DNA of 64,000 nt from Timema cristinae (taxonomy: Eukaryota; Arthropoda; Insecta; Phasmatodea; Timematidae), in NCBI GenBank assembly GCA_039000515.1, contig JBCFYV010011135.1:14460376-14524375 (forward strand), in the 5' to 3' direction. The notes below the pieces were generated by a model. The model was not told where the DNA came from. It worked only from the letters and a program-made list of their open reading frames with translations, and made no database searches. Every line of letters begins with the position of its first letter. Position 1 is the first letter of the stretch. Below are positions 23,358 to 37,943 of this stretch, in pieces. The position numbers and the translations under genes are program-made.

Positions 23358-26300
23358 CTGTAAATAAAAACAAACAATAATTATTCAGTGACAGTAACCG
23401 TTTTTAAAAAAAGTTTCTCGCACCCTTTTGGTGGGTAAAAATTATTGTTATAGTCTAAAAATCTAACTCAATATTTTGATGGATGTCAAAGTTTTATGAC
23501 CCACCAGAACCAAATAAATGTAGGGACGTGCGAGACTCAAAAATATCTTGAAAATTCGAGAAATCAAAAAAAAGCAATTAATGTCCCTAGCAAATTAAAA
23601 AACCCCAAACCGGGTATTTATTATTTCCAATAGTACCATAATAACCCAGAAATAGGCGACATACCTCCCCAAAAAACAACCTTCATTAAGAAAGGTTTTA
23701 GTTATAAATATTGTTTCTCAATATCAAACATTGACTATATAAGGGCCATTCTTGTGAAACAGGCAAATTTAACTTTTAAAAATATTGGCAAAATTATATT
23801 TTACTTGTATACACTCTAGAAAACATGATCAACATAGCAGTAGTATATTTATTTTTGTTAATTCGTATGGAAAAAAATTCAAAATAACATCACAGGACAA
23901 TGCCAGTTCTGCCAGGACAATGATGCAGGATTAAAAAGTCGAATTAAATACTTGAATAATAATGTTTACTAAAACATGTTTTATGTATTTATGTTATCAT
24001 GTTGATACATTCCCTTAAAGTTAGAACGACCAATTTGAATTACTTTTAAAACTAATTAGAGAAGCCTAAGGCTAATCAAAAGAGGAAAGCCCTTGGAAAC
24101 AAATTGGGATGCACGGTTACCACATGGTTCAGGGGGATCAATTCTTTGCACAACATCCTTATACAAATAAGGTTCCTCAGCGGAATTTTTGTAATCATCT
24201 ATGCAACCTTAAAATTAAGGATAATTTTCATAAAGGTGAAAGGAAAAAATCATTTCTCAAAATATCTTAAACGATTTGATTACATTTGTATCAGCATAAT
24301 TACATTACAAACAAAAGGGTAACTCAAACTTTCCCAATGACTTAGAGGATACTTTTAACCCTAGGGTAAATTTCCAATTTTTGATAATAATTTCGCAACT
24401 ATTTGATATTTCAAAAAGCTACATTGAAAGTTGTAGTACTATTAAAAATAAAAAAAATGTGTATTTTTTAAACCAATAATTTATGAAATATATGTCCGAC
24501 ACCTTAGCTCTGTCGGTAGCATGTCTGCCTACTGAGCTAAAGGGGCCAGGGTTCAATTCCCGGCATGGCCAAAAGCTAATGATTGGTGAAAATATGGGTT
24601 TACCCTTTCCCATCGATGGATGTTGTGCGTCTCTTAGTCACAGTGACAGGCCTATCAAGCCGATACCTAGTGGAATAATATATGGTTTGAATAAAAAACT
24701 GACCCAAGCCATAGGATGGAAACAGTAATAGATATTAAGTTACTGAAATATTGGTCAATACATTTTTTAAATTGAGGTATGGGAAATTGAATGTTATGCT
24801 CCTTGGTAGAAAAAGTTACTTTTTTCCTTAATTTGTTTCTTTAACAGTCTATATTAGTTCATTTATGAACTTTGGTGAGTGTTTCTGTAACAATGTATAT
24901 TATAGAGTATATACGAAAATGACACTTTTGTTTCGGGACGGGAAATGATTCAAAATATCGAGTTTGGGAATGTGTAAAAAAAAAAAAAAGACTATAAGGT
25001 ACTAAATTTGATACGCTAACTGTTCCATGCAGTAGTTGTTTGTATCACAATTAGGGATGGATAAGAATTACATTTTTATATCAGGACAGGAAACGAGTCG
25101 AAATATTGGGATCGGGAGGGGAACGGGAAATTATAAAAATAACTCTTAAGAATAATTTTAGATATAAAAATATATATTGATTTTTAAACAAATATGGTAA
25201 GATTTATAAAAGTTTGGTCAGTATTAAATGTAATACTAATGATAAAATAATGTACTGTCAGAGTATTATAAAAATATAAAAGGAGTAAAAATAGCATTTT
25301 TTATTTGAATTAAATAGCAAAATTTTGAACAAGTATTGAATATTACAAATTGAGTAGTTAATCTTAATCTATTTTTAATATAAATTATTTTATTAGTTAA
25401 TCTCTTTTTGAAAATTGTGTTTTATAATCAACTAAATTGGAAGAGTGCAACAAATAAATAAAATATTATCTACCTTTCTTAATATCCTCAAAGTTTGAAA
25501 TCTCTTAAATGCTCTATATATTTGTTACCCTTTAAAACTTCTCTCTGCTTGAAACCTCTTTAGTGTTCTCTAAAATTAACACCCCTTAAAGGTTATTTAG
25601 TTTAACACCCCTGTAATCTCTGTTTGTTTGGTTGTTAACCGAAAAACTGAGCGCTCATAAATAATTGACCTTGGCAAGCTACTTCTTACCCCTCCCCCAC
25701 CCCTGCATTTGCATATCCCAAAATATGGTAGAATAGAATATATTTCTGTGCCTCTTTAAATTTTTCAAGCTCTCTTCTTTGCTGATCCTAACAAATAACT
25801 GGGGATAGAGCACATGTGTCATGTGCTTTCTAAATTGTTTTTCTTACCACAAACCACCCCTCTAAGTTAGCATCAGAACAAAGAAGACTTTACAATAGAG
25901 AATGAGCCAGCAGTACCTGCTAGAACCTGATCTATTCACCTCCCATCAGGAGGGGGCCAATCTTGGCCCAAATGGATAATTTCCCAAAAATTTCCTCGGG
26001 TGTTAGGGATCCCATCCACCTCTAATGTTAATTAAAATAGGAGGAATGGCGGAAGGCCAAAGAAAGGATGATGGAGGTATTAAACTAAACTGACCCAGAC
26101 ATAGGCTGAAAGTAATTAACGACTATGATGTTTGTTGTGAATGTTTTGAAACTCAAAAGTGAGAGCTACTAAACACATTGGCTTGCGGTTCGTATGGATA
26201 CATGAAAGAATATCTGGTAGCTTTTCCTAGCTGTCAGATAAAGTTAAGGAAATGGAAGTGTAAATGTACTGACCATGTACAGTGGTAAAGAGCTTGTTGT

Positions 26301-29300
26301 TGGTCAACCTGTAGAGGGACAGCTCATGTTTGATCTGCAAAGAGAGCCGATGTGGACTGAGAAGAAAGACGACGGTGTTGACGCCGTGGCTGGCCAGCTG
26401 CCGAGCGCAGTTCACGCCTACCGCACCCTGGCGATGAGAGCCACAGAGCACCACCACAGTCGGCCACTGATGCACATTGTGCGGGTTCAGTCTAGAAAAG
26501 ATAACCAAGGTCAAGTGAGTTTGAGTTTTGAAATCCCCTGAATTTTTCACAGATGTGCCTCACACCTGGAAAACTGGGAAACTCTAGGACAGTTGTTCTC
26601 AACTTTTTTTAGTGAAATGCACCCTTTTCATCACATGTCAGAATGTTGTTACCCCCACCAAAAGTGCTTAACTCAAACGTTGCATTCTGAATTGTTTATA
26701 TTTATATATATATATAAAGTGTTTTAAATATATAAAGTATTTAAAACACTTTTTTTTTTCTATTTTAGTACATAAATACATATTACTTTGATTATGTTTA
26801 CTGTGGAGTTTTACAAGTGAATTAAAATTACCGTTCAGCAAATCCAGTGCATCACACTAAACAAATTGTTCATGCAAAGTCTGAATTATTGTAGTTTGAT
26901 AAAAAAAAAATTAAACAGTTTTAGTCTGTTGTCTTAATTCCCCCCCCCCCCCCCACAAAAACTATAAAATTCCCCCCGGTTGGGAACCCCTGCTCTATGA
27001 GTATGTAAGGCTTTGAAAATTTCAACTTTACTATAGAAATATTTAAAGTTAATATTCACACTTATGTTCCAATTTTGTCAGTTTTTTGCTGTTATGTAAA
27101 TTAAAAATAAATGTTTCGATGAAAAAAATATAAAATAATTTGGGGTGTGAGAAGATTCAAATATTTGTTCACTTCGACAACAATTCAAGAGTAAAAATCC
27201 TGATTCTACAACTATAACTTAGATTTACATATCTACGGAACATATATTATATTATTTTTATTCATCATTAAACTTTTTTTAAATATTTACAGTTCGATTT
27301 GGCTTTGCGACTATCTAATTTTATTCAATTCAACTTAGCTTTGAATCAAAAAGTGGATTTCGCATACCTCTAAACACAATTAAACTAAATGTTGCGAGAG
27401 TAATTTAATTTTGTCCAAATATATTAATCTTATTTACGATTTAACATTTTATAAAAATTATTTAGTCCACAAACTCGATGAAACTGATGGTCAAAGATTA
27501 TCCTTAAAAATGTGTTTGTATGTTTTTTATTGTTCTACCTAAACCATTTCTACTCCAGTATCACCGAGGTAAGTGTGCTGGCTATCCCTCCTAATCTAAA
27601 CCATGATTTAACATAGTGTTCTAGTCTAAATAAGTTTATAGAAACCATAAGTAGTTTGACCTTAAAAATAACAAAAAAAAAGCAAATTTCGAATATATTA
27701 AGGCCCCTGGTTATAAGACCAAAATATTTGTCAAAAACTTTAGGTGTTTAGCATTACTATGTTCATATTTGATTTAGTTAAATTTCAAACAAAAGACATT
27801 ATAAATAAATTTTGATCCTCTGTAAGACAATCTTAGTACATCTAATAAAAATATTTTAAAAAACAAATTTGTTTATTTTAACAACTCTGCCGAAACTTTT
27901 ATTTATTGAAACAAGAAAGGTTAGTTTAAGCTATGTTGGGATAGTTTTCTTATATAAATAATATTAAATAATGTGCAGCCAGGTATTTATTATTGAAAAG
28001 TGGTAAAAACTGGTTTCAAATTATTAAAATTGAAAATACATTAAAAAAATTCAAAGCTTCCAATTTTTCGAAGGAAGATTTTTTTTTTTTTTCAAATTTG
28101 AAGTTAAAGTTAAAGCTAATAATTATTCAATTTGACTTCAAGTTTTTCAAAGCTTCACACACACCTATATGAAACATTACCTATGACCCCCTCCTAAAAG
28201 CTGGAGTGCTATTTCTGTCGCTGCACGTCCCATTAGCTCGGTTTGACGTTCATCCGTCAATCCAAACGTTTTAGCCACAATGAACAACTGGTTCCGCAGC
28301 TCAGGCGTAATACTTGGTATCACTAAACCGTCATCTGAAATTAGATAGGTTTGAATAAAAATTTAAGGATAAAAAAAATTTGCATGCGTTTACATGCAAT
28401 TTTGTACAAATTAAATACATTCAAGTTTTAGAGTTTATTTTAATACGTTAAGATATCAAAAAATATTTCCAAGGAATAGTTTAAATTTCAAAAAAAGTGA
28501 TGAAAATTACAATTTGTCATGTATTAAATAAGGTTGTTAATACAAATAAGGATTTTAGAGGCAGGCTATTGCACATGAAACCATACTTATGGCAGACATT
28601 TTAATGCTCTCAAGCATAGCCAAGACCTATTATATTTATGGAAACTTTTTAAATTATATTTTTACTATCTGCCGTTCTGCACCCTCCTTCCACAAACATA
28701 CATATAGACAGAGTAAAACACACATTTGTGGCTAGTGTGTGAAACTGTATAGTTTTAATTTTAGTCAGTATTATTATAAATGTAATCTTTCTAGCCCTAG
28801 AGAGTTAAAGTCAACACACCTTAACCACATATCTAGTGTGTTTTTAAGGTTCTTTGTGATCAGTTTAGCAGTTTGAAATGAAACAACAGGAAATACTGTG
28901 TGTGGATTACTTAATATAGCTTAACCTTTTAAATTTACTCACACTTTGAGACAAATTCTGTGATAAACGTGCAAGATTGTCGGCTATTAATTTTCTATCA
29001 GTATCACAGTCACCGACAACTTGGTGTAGGAATTTTTGTTGCCCCTTGTATGAAACCAAATGATATTTCAATAAATTGTTTTTAGGGATGTGCAAAATCC
29101 ACTTTCAATTCAAGGTTTTTTATATATATATATATACACTAGATAGCTGTTGCCCGCGGCTTTGCTCACGTGGAAGTTGATTATATACAAATACGAAAAT
29201 ATACATATGTATTTACAGATTAATTTAAAATATTACGTTACGTTGATGACCATAACTTGACCTCAGATCAAAAATAATGCAAGTCCGATACAAACTTTCA

Positions 29301-29606
29301 CCCCCTTTTTCATCCCTTATTAAATAAAATTTCCAAAATTCCTGAAACACGTATTTATTTGTTTTACGTCAATAACCGAAATACAAAATTTTGTTTATGT
29401 AACTTTCAAAAATGACGGACTTTCATACATATTATCAACCCCTATTTTGACCCCTTTGGGGTGGAATTTTCTAAAATCCTTTCTTAGTGGGTGCCTACAT
29501 AACAAAATGAATATACAGTCCGAATTTCATGCTTGTAGCCTTGATAGTTTGCGCTCTGCAATGATGAATCAGTCAGTCAGTCAGTCAGGACATGTTATTT
29601 TATAAG

Positions 29607-29656
<50 letters not shown>

Positions 29657-32600
29657 AAGTATTTATAAAATATAACATAAGAGGCATTTTATATATATAT
29701 ATATATATATTATATTTATTCTCATGTTCATAATTTTTTCCAAGATTCAATTTTGGAATTCGTAGGGAAAATTAAGAAAATTTTGATTCGTAAAGTAGTG
29801 AATTAGACCCAAATCGAATTTTAAGTCAAGATTAATGTCTGACTTTTTTTTTTACTGTTGACATAAAATGCCTATAGGAGGAAACATTTAATTTAAGATT
29901 GAAATCTCTGGTAATTTGTCAATATACTTCATGGCTTGAATGTCAATTTTAATTCAAGTTTATCAAGATTTCCATTGACCTGGAAAAAGGTTAAAATGTC
30001 AGGGAAAAGATATGGAATGTTTACATAGTTACTAAAAGAAATTTAAAAAACTTCTATCAACCATGCTTGTAAAAATAAAATTAAAAATACTATACTTTGC
30101 ATATCTCTGTAAATTAAGACATTAAATATCATAATCATCATCATCATCTGTTTCCAGCCTGTGGCCGGATCAATTTATTAACTTCATTCAAACATTCAGG
30201 ACTGGGGTCTGGTTGTTGAGTTTGTCCTATAATTATGTTTGGCTTGACCATCATCAAGCTGTATTAAATTTCAAAACCAAATTCCAATTCAAAATTCTGT
30301 TGTTTTTTTTTAATCTCAAAACCGATATTTCCTTGGATATTCTTAAGGAATCGAATGTCCTGTCCCTACTTCAAATGTATGTACCCTAATTGATTATCTC
30401 AATACCTGTTACATATTCTTTGGAATCAGGCGCTGGTACAATTATTTGTCTGTACATAGCCGGTGCGCTGGCTATTACATTCTCATCATGGCGGTACTTT
30501 GTGATGCGGCGACCTTGGTCCGCATGCTTGACTATGTCTGGTCTCTGTGATGCATTAATCTCGTCGTAAACAGCCTTCAAGAAGGAGAGAGAATAGTTAG
30601 TATTACATTAAGTGGTCATGCATACTCGACTTGCATAGGATGTATATTATTCACCTTTACAGTGTGTCTATCAAATTATGTAAGCCATATTTCACTACTT
30701 GTTCATATTTTACAACAAGTGTGCCGTGAAGCGTCTCCAGATGTACTGCGGGAGTTTAGAGGAAGATAAAAAATAAGCAAAAAAAAAAATCTTTGAGGAA
30801 TACAAAGAGAGCTTTTAAATCCATGATCAACATTTAAAAAACTTCCTTTTATTTACCTTAGGTGTCTGCAATCTTTTTTTTTCAATAGAGTCAAACTTGA
30901 ACTAAGCAATACAAAAGTCTCCCGAGTTCGAGTATGTTCACAATTTTAAGAGTATATATGTGTTTACTTTAAAAGTAAAATATTATAGTTAAAGTTTTAT
31001 CAATCAAAACATAAAATGTAAAACCACATATTTAAAATGTGAGCTCTTAAAAATATATGAAAACAACTCATGTTCTTAAAATAAGAATGACATTCATTTT
31101 TATACATTTTTAACAAGTTTAAAAAACAGTAGGCCTTATATTAGTTTTTAAATTAGAAATCACACTTTAAAAAAGAATGATTTAAAACTAGCAATATCTA
31201 GATAAAATTTTAGTAGAAAGAATAATTGAAATGGTTTCAACAATCATGTATTTAAAGACATTAAAATTACACTTACAATATTACAGGAAAAGTTTATAAA
31301 ATTGATGTTTAAATGAGCTAATATTTCCCCAAAATATGCCTATGTGACATTACTTACACTATAAAAAAAATCACAAGCATTTAGATATTTGAAATATTTC
31401 ATATTTGGTTTATTAGTCATTAATATAATAACCTCACATGATCACTTATTATGTTCCAATTCTGTTACTCTATGTGCAGTGTATGGGTTATCGATATAAA
31501 TGATCTTATTAGTGATATGAAATAATAAATGCTTTTTTTTTTGTGAAGTTTGATAAAATATTTATTGCAATGTTGATCAAGACTGATTTTATACAAGCTA
31601 ATCAACATCATTCTTTTACTAAATAATAACTAATGCTAGTTTTGAAGTTGTATAATAAATCTCAATAATGAAAACCTCTTTTTGTGCTTTAAGAGGTTTT
31701 CCTTATTGAGATATATTATATACTCGCATCCAATGTCCTTTTCCTGTGTTTGTCCTTTATGTTTTACCTTTTACATGTTCCTATCTGTGTGTCCTATCAT
31801 TCTTTACAAGTTTACCCTTTCTTCCTTCTTTTTTTTTCCTTTAGGAAGTTGCGTTGCGTGTTTCGCAATCCTCCCTAATGTGTTCCGACAGAATGAAACC
31901 TATGTCGGGGGATTGGGCGGTGACCAATCAATTTTCTTTAAGAGGCAACCATTACCTTTTTGTCCATTGGCAGCAGTGTAAAATGTGAACTGTGTTCTTC
32001 TTTCCATTTTAAAAGCCATATTGTCCCTTTAATATGTTTCTATCCACCTTTCCTGTACTTTATTCCAAATATAGTTTTGAAGTTAACATATTATTTGCAA
32101 GTTTTAATATCTTAAGTTCGAAAATAATCAATATGTATTTTCAATGTTAAATTTTTAATAAAAGGGAAATTATAATTTTCGAAAGGGACAATGTAAATAT
32201 AGTAAAAATAATATTATTTTCTTGGACCCATTTGGTTATGTTTATTTTCATTGCCTTATCATGACAATCCAACTAAATTTGAAGATAATTCAAAATGGAT
32301 GACAATATTGAATAAGTTTACAGGTCCAAAGTAGATTTAGAGCATTAATAACTTTAGTTATTAATGTAAGATATATTATTTATATCAAAATTTGTTAAAT
32401 TACAGAATGATTCATAATATACATCTATAAGGAAAACCTCTTTTAGCTTTACGAGGTAATTGTGTTATATTTGGAAGATGGTACATACAGGATAAGTAGA
32501 TAATAAAAATATATAAAAGGAACAAAACAATATGGCCCAATCCTTTTGACCTAGGATTCATTCTAGGTAGGGGAAATGGGTGTTAATGATTGATTTTCTT

Positions 32601-35600
32601 CAAGACGCAGCCATTATTTCTTTGTCCAGTGGCAGCAATGTAAAGTATGAACTGTGTTTTCTTTTCATTGTAAAGCCATTTTGTTTGTCCTTTTTATATG
32701 TTTCTATCCCCTTTCCTTACCTTCTTCCAAATATAATACAATTACCTCATAAAGCAAAAGAGATACATTATATATTCATACATGAAGTCAAGTGATAAAT
32801 TACAGTACTTGCTGTGTTCTAGTTGTTAAGTTCATCCTACTTTTATAAATGGTTTTGAGCCACCAATAAGCAATATTAGAGCACTAAAGCAAATTTCATT
32901 TGAAAAATGGGGAGGTGGGGTAGGGTAAGGAGTTTGTTTTAAGGAATTGTGTTTGAATCTAAAATTTTCTCAGATCCTCAAATCTTAAATGTCCTTAAAG
33001 AGTCCAGATCGCCATCCCTAATTATAATTTACTAGGGATCTGTAAGTAGGCTTGCTACCTTTTAAAGTAAATGGATTGCACATGAACAATGAAGCTTATA
33101 AGATGGAAATTATCTTTTAGTTACGGATAGAGCCGCATCAATATCATATTTGTAGATTTTAAAATTAACAACTGTATACGAGATTTGAATCCCGGGTATA
33201 ACAATGGTAGAGCATTTATTGGTGTGTTAATCCAAGAGTCCCAAGCTCGATTCCCATGTCTATGCGTAATTTTTAAAATTAAGGAATATTAAAACATATG
33301 TGGGTGTATACGTAATCTAAAGAAAATTTCAAACCTAACAATTTGATAGTTCTGTCAATTAATTGTACGAGAGAGAGATTTCTCTATGCAATTTGTTTAA
33401 TGTAAAATAGAGGTGTGGAATTTCAACCTTTAAATATCTACTCGAGCTAGGCGGCTTATGTTAAGTTTGCAAGTAACTAGATTAATGGTGATTAGGGGTG
33501 TGAAAAGCTTCAAAACTTGAACTTGGTTTCGAAACAAACATCAGCTTCGACTTGGCTTCAGAAAAAATTCCTGCTTCAAAGCTTCGTTAATAAAATTATA
33601 GACATCTACAGTACTCAATTTATTAATTGTATATAAATGTTCATATATTACAATATGTTTCTTTACTAGAAGTATATTTAAATTATACATTTTGACTTGT
33701 AATTTCAATTAATACATCTACCAATTTAGCAAATGTTTAATCTACAAATTTAATTTTTATATATTTCTAAAGCAATTTGTTAATTATAACTACTCCTTAC
33801 TTTCACTATTTTTTTAAATGTTTTCTAAAATGATACTCAATTTATGTTCAAATACTGTCATTCTGAGCTCTTTTGTACATTACAAATAAATATTCACATG
33901 GAAAAAATCGGAAGTAAATGAAATGCATGTTGAGATAATAATTTGATTTATCAGAGTGAAATAAAATATTACAAACCATTGTTGCAATAAAACATTTTCC
34001 AAGTAATTTTAGTGCATAAAGTAATCTACGTAACCACAATCTAATATTTTTTCAAGAATAAAGAAACCAACAAAAATTATTCAGACTTCAATTCAGCTTC
34101 AAGATTGTTTCATATATTTGATTTGAGTTCGCTTCGAATTGAAAAAGTGGACTTCACACACCACTAGCAGTGAAAGTTCTAATATCACCTAAGAAAATTG
34201 GAGATTGTATTTCACGTGTTGTTACCGTTGTGGTTTTCCTACCCCTTTTAAACGCTAGCACCAATATACCTTTAAACCAATCTTATCATCACTGCCTTTT
34301 AGATTAAGCTGTTGATAACCATGTTAAACATACCAAGTAGAAAAGAAAGCACCCATTAAGGCAAATAAATTCTTCATTATCTGACCATTGATTTGTTCTT
34401 GTTTTTTCACTTATTTGAGGTATTTAATGTACATTTTTGAACCAACTTATTATATCAGCACACGAGAATTTCTATGAGCAAGAGTGAAGGGACTAACCAA
34501 TTTTGCTAGGAAAGGTATTTTCACATACCATCCAGGGTTCTTTTACATGCAACAATTTACTTCTCCTCTGAAGAAAGTTGTGCTACGAATTTTATATTGC
34601 TCAAGAAAAATGTTAACCTCGGCTGGGTTTGAACCCAAGAACATAGGGTCCTTAGGCAAGCAATTTACCCTAAGACCATCGAGGTCGACCTTAGATTTGT
34701 TTACTGCAAATTATGTTTACCCTAAGACCATCGAGGTCAATCTTAGATTTGTTACTGCAAATTATGTTTACCCTAAGACCATCGAGGTCGACCTTAGATT
34801 TGTTTACTGCAAATTATGTTTACCCTAAGACCATCGAGGTCGACCTTAGATTTGTTTACTGCAAATTATGTTTACCCTAAGACCATCGAGGTCAACCTTA
34901 GATTTGTTACTGCAAATTATGTTTACCCTAAGACCATCGAGGTCGACCTTAGATTTGTTTACCGCAAATTATGGTTACCCTAAACACAAATAAAGACATG
35001 ATTGTTTACCTGCTTGTTAAACAGAGCAAGATTTTTTTCGAAATCAAACTCATGTCCCAAAATGTTGTTGATCGAAGAGCCGAAACACGCCTCGTCTCGC
35101 TCTGTCCACTTCTGACGGTTTCTGTCTTTCTTACTGGGCGTCCGTGAGCCTTCACCAACTGCAAAAGTAATAATGATTGTTGTTTTTATCGCGTCATAGT
35201 AGTCATTTGGGTTGTTTGCATTCGTTATTTACGTTAATGGGATAGGGAGGATGAAGGGATAGTTTTGTACGAAATATACCCACATTTACATGAGGGGGAA
35301 GTGGGAAACTGTCTGGGAAAGCCACCCTAAATACACCTAATCAGGATAAAAACCTGGTCTGTGTGGTCGGTATGCCAAACCTTCGACTCCAACTCATCTA
35401 TTTTTCTACTGTCCAACTCACGACTCCTTCTGAAGTGGCTAATAGGAATGAGGTCCAGAAAGAAAAGTATCGATAACAGTAAGTATCGGTATCGAAACGT
35501 TTCTGCTTCGTCTGCTTGGGACACCCTAGAGTTAACCGAGTTCGTTGAGCTCTACAAAAGCTTATTTTGTTTAATTTGTAATGACCTTGTTCATTGATAA

Positions 35601-37869
35601 ATCAAGGGGTGGTAGACTGGTCGCCACTCGCCCAGTCATGCATCTGGATGTATTGATAAACAAAGATAAAAGAACAGCTATGCAATGTGATGAGCTAAAA
35701 GAGAATGAATGCTAGAGTTGCAGAAAATGAGTGCGAGTTAAAAAAAATAGTGTCATTTGTTCTTCCTCCACAGTCCACGTTTAATCCCAGCATGAGTGAC
35801 GATAACAAAAGAGTTGTTTCTTACACTACCAATCTGATACCAGAGAGTGAGTAGTAATATTCCTCAACATATCAGAAAAAAATGTATCAAGTTAAAAAAT
35901 ACTAGTATTGAAAGTAAAATATCAATATTAGTAAAGTATCAATACTTTTTTCACTTCTCTAATGGCTAGTGTCTATTAAACAATAATAACAAATTTACTG
36001 GTGTAAAATTCTCAAATGCATTTTATTTAATAGAACGTTTCTTTGACATTGTGAACTTATTTAAATAAATTTGTCAATCAAAATTAGAAATATTGGACAG
36101 GTAAAGCATTAAAAAAAAGTATAAAATCAAAACGATATTGGCCCTATTTACCATACATTGTTAAAATATTAAAAGTTTTTATTTTGAAGTCTTGATTCAA
36201 TACATTTTTACTGACGTCAACTTAAAATTTCTACCAGTTTCACCTTCCAACTCCAAAGCCCAGATTTAAACCGGAATCTTCCGCAACCTAAAATCCAGTC
36301 TTAAACGAGCGTGGTGCATTAGATTAAGCGACCACAAATGGGGGTAGTAATAAAAATCCCAACATACTTTTTAAAATAAATCGTTTGCAATGCAGGGCTA
36401 ATCTTTGAGTCAGCCATATGATAAAACTCGGTCCAGCCAAGAACTGTAGACAGAGGGAGAGAGAGGTGAGATCATGTGAAGAAAGTGAATTAACACAAGT
36501 TAATAAAGTCCATATAATAACAAAGTTCCAGCTGAGTCTATTTTCAACAAATTAACAAGATTTACCCATTTTTTGTTTAAAAAAATAACCTTTTAAAAGT
36601 AAGATGCTAACTAGGATGCCATTTAAAACATTTTAACTAGCCTACTCATGAGTACAAAAATAGAATAGGTTTCACACAAATTACCTCCATGACTTATTTA
36701 AATAACATAGAAAAAAAAATTCAAGAATGAATGAATGAATGTTGTTCTAAAAGTAAATGTCGCTTTTACCTATTTTATTACTAACTTAACCCATTAAGGT
36801 TGTAATATTTTTTCACATAATTGTAAATAGTGGCAGGAATTAAATGAGTGTAAAAATAGGCTATTCTTGCGGTGTTTCAAAATAAATGTTTTCTGGATTT
36901 TACTTTTATTTGAATCTATTATTTTGTTTTAAATTTAACTAAATACTTTTTAAAATATCATATGCCGACACAAAACCACTTTAATTGTTCAATAGTGCAT
37001 GATAAGCTTGTAATACAATCACCTTGGCCTAACTCTATTTCATCTTCTTCGCTGCTTGAATATTTTATATGTGACATTGTCCACACCACTATCTATATCA
37101 CTTGAACCGCACTTATTTCAATTTCTGAATCCCATAAATACTAATAAATCTTCAATTTATTTTGCTAGCAAAACACTTTTCTCATTATTAGTCCATCTTT
37201 GTTTGGAATTAATCCAAAGATAACGAAACTATAAGCAAATCCACTTATAGACAAGCTCACTATAAAAATGACAATTTCACGGCCTACTTATGTCAGACCA
37301 TGATATAAAATAAATTGTTATGAAATAATACATTTTTAAGCTTGTTGAAAAAAATGAAAGCTGTAGTCTTGAAGTGAAAAGAAAAGTTTCGTAAGTCAGT
37401 GTTGACCATTTATCATACGAAACAGTTCTGTATATCTACTACAACGGGTTAATCAATATTTTTGTGCATAAATTGATAGTTATGAGTTTGTATTTTGTTT
37501 TTACAGGATTACATAAGCCCAAAAAACCCGCCTCGGTGGCGTAATTGGCTAACGCGCTTGTCGTGTTGAGCTCGACTGCTGAGGACGGGGAGATCGAGGT
37601 TCGAATCTCGGTCGGGTGAACTGGGGGCGGTTTTTCCTAAATGGTTTTTCCACTCTCCCTCCACGCAAATGCGGTTTCACTTCCTCTAATTTAACCTTCC
37701 CAATTCCTAATCCATTAGCGCAATTAGTACTTAAAGCGTATAACCTGAATGGGTAGTAAGACGTGGTGCTAAATGTTGTTGTTGATGATGATGATGATGA
37801 TTATTGTATGTGATTATGATGATGATGATTATGTGATGATTATGATGATTATGATTATGATTATCATCA

Positions 37870-37943
<74 letters not shown>

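Noticed and set aside
23027..23380. Plus-strand open frame over EDC3 exon 7
   Set aside because: Shadow of the conserved minus-strand exon; no family similarity.
24497..24570. Possible functional tRNA gene
   Set aside because: Box A and B are good, but the acceptor stem does not pair, and the same head recurs with SINE bodies.
26275..26541. Plus-strand open frame over EDC3 exon 6
   Set aside because: Shadow of the minus-strand YjeF_N exon.
34666..34985. CRISPR-like array
   Set aside because: Units are contiguous 51-52-bp tandem repeats with no unique spacers, in an animal intron.
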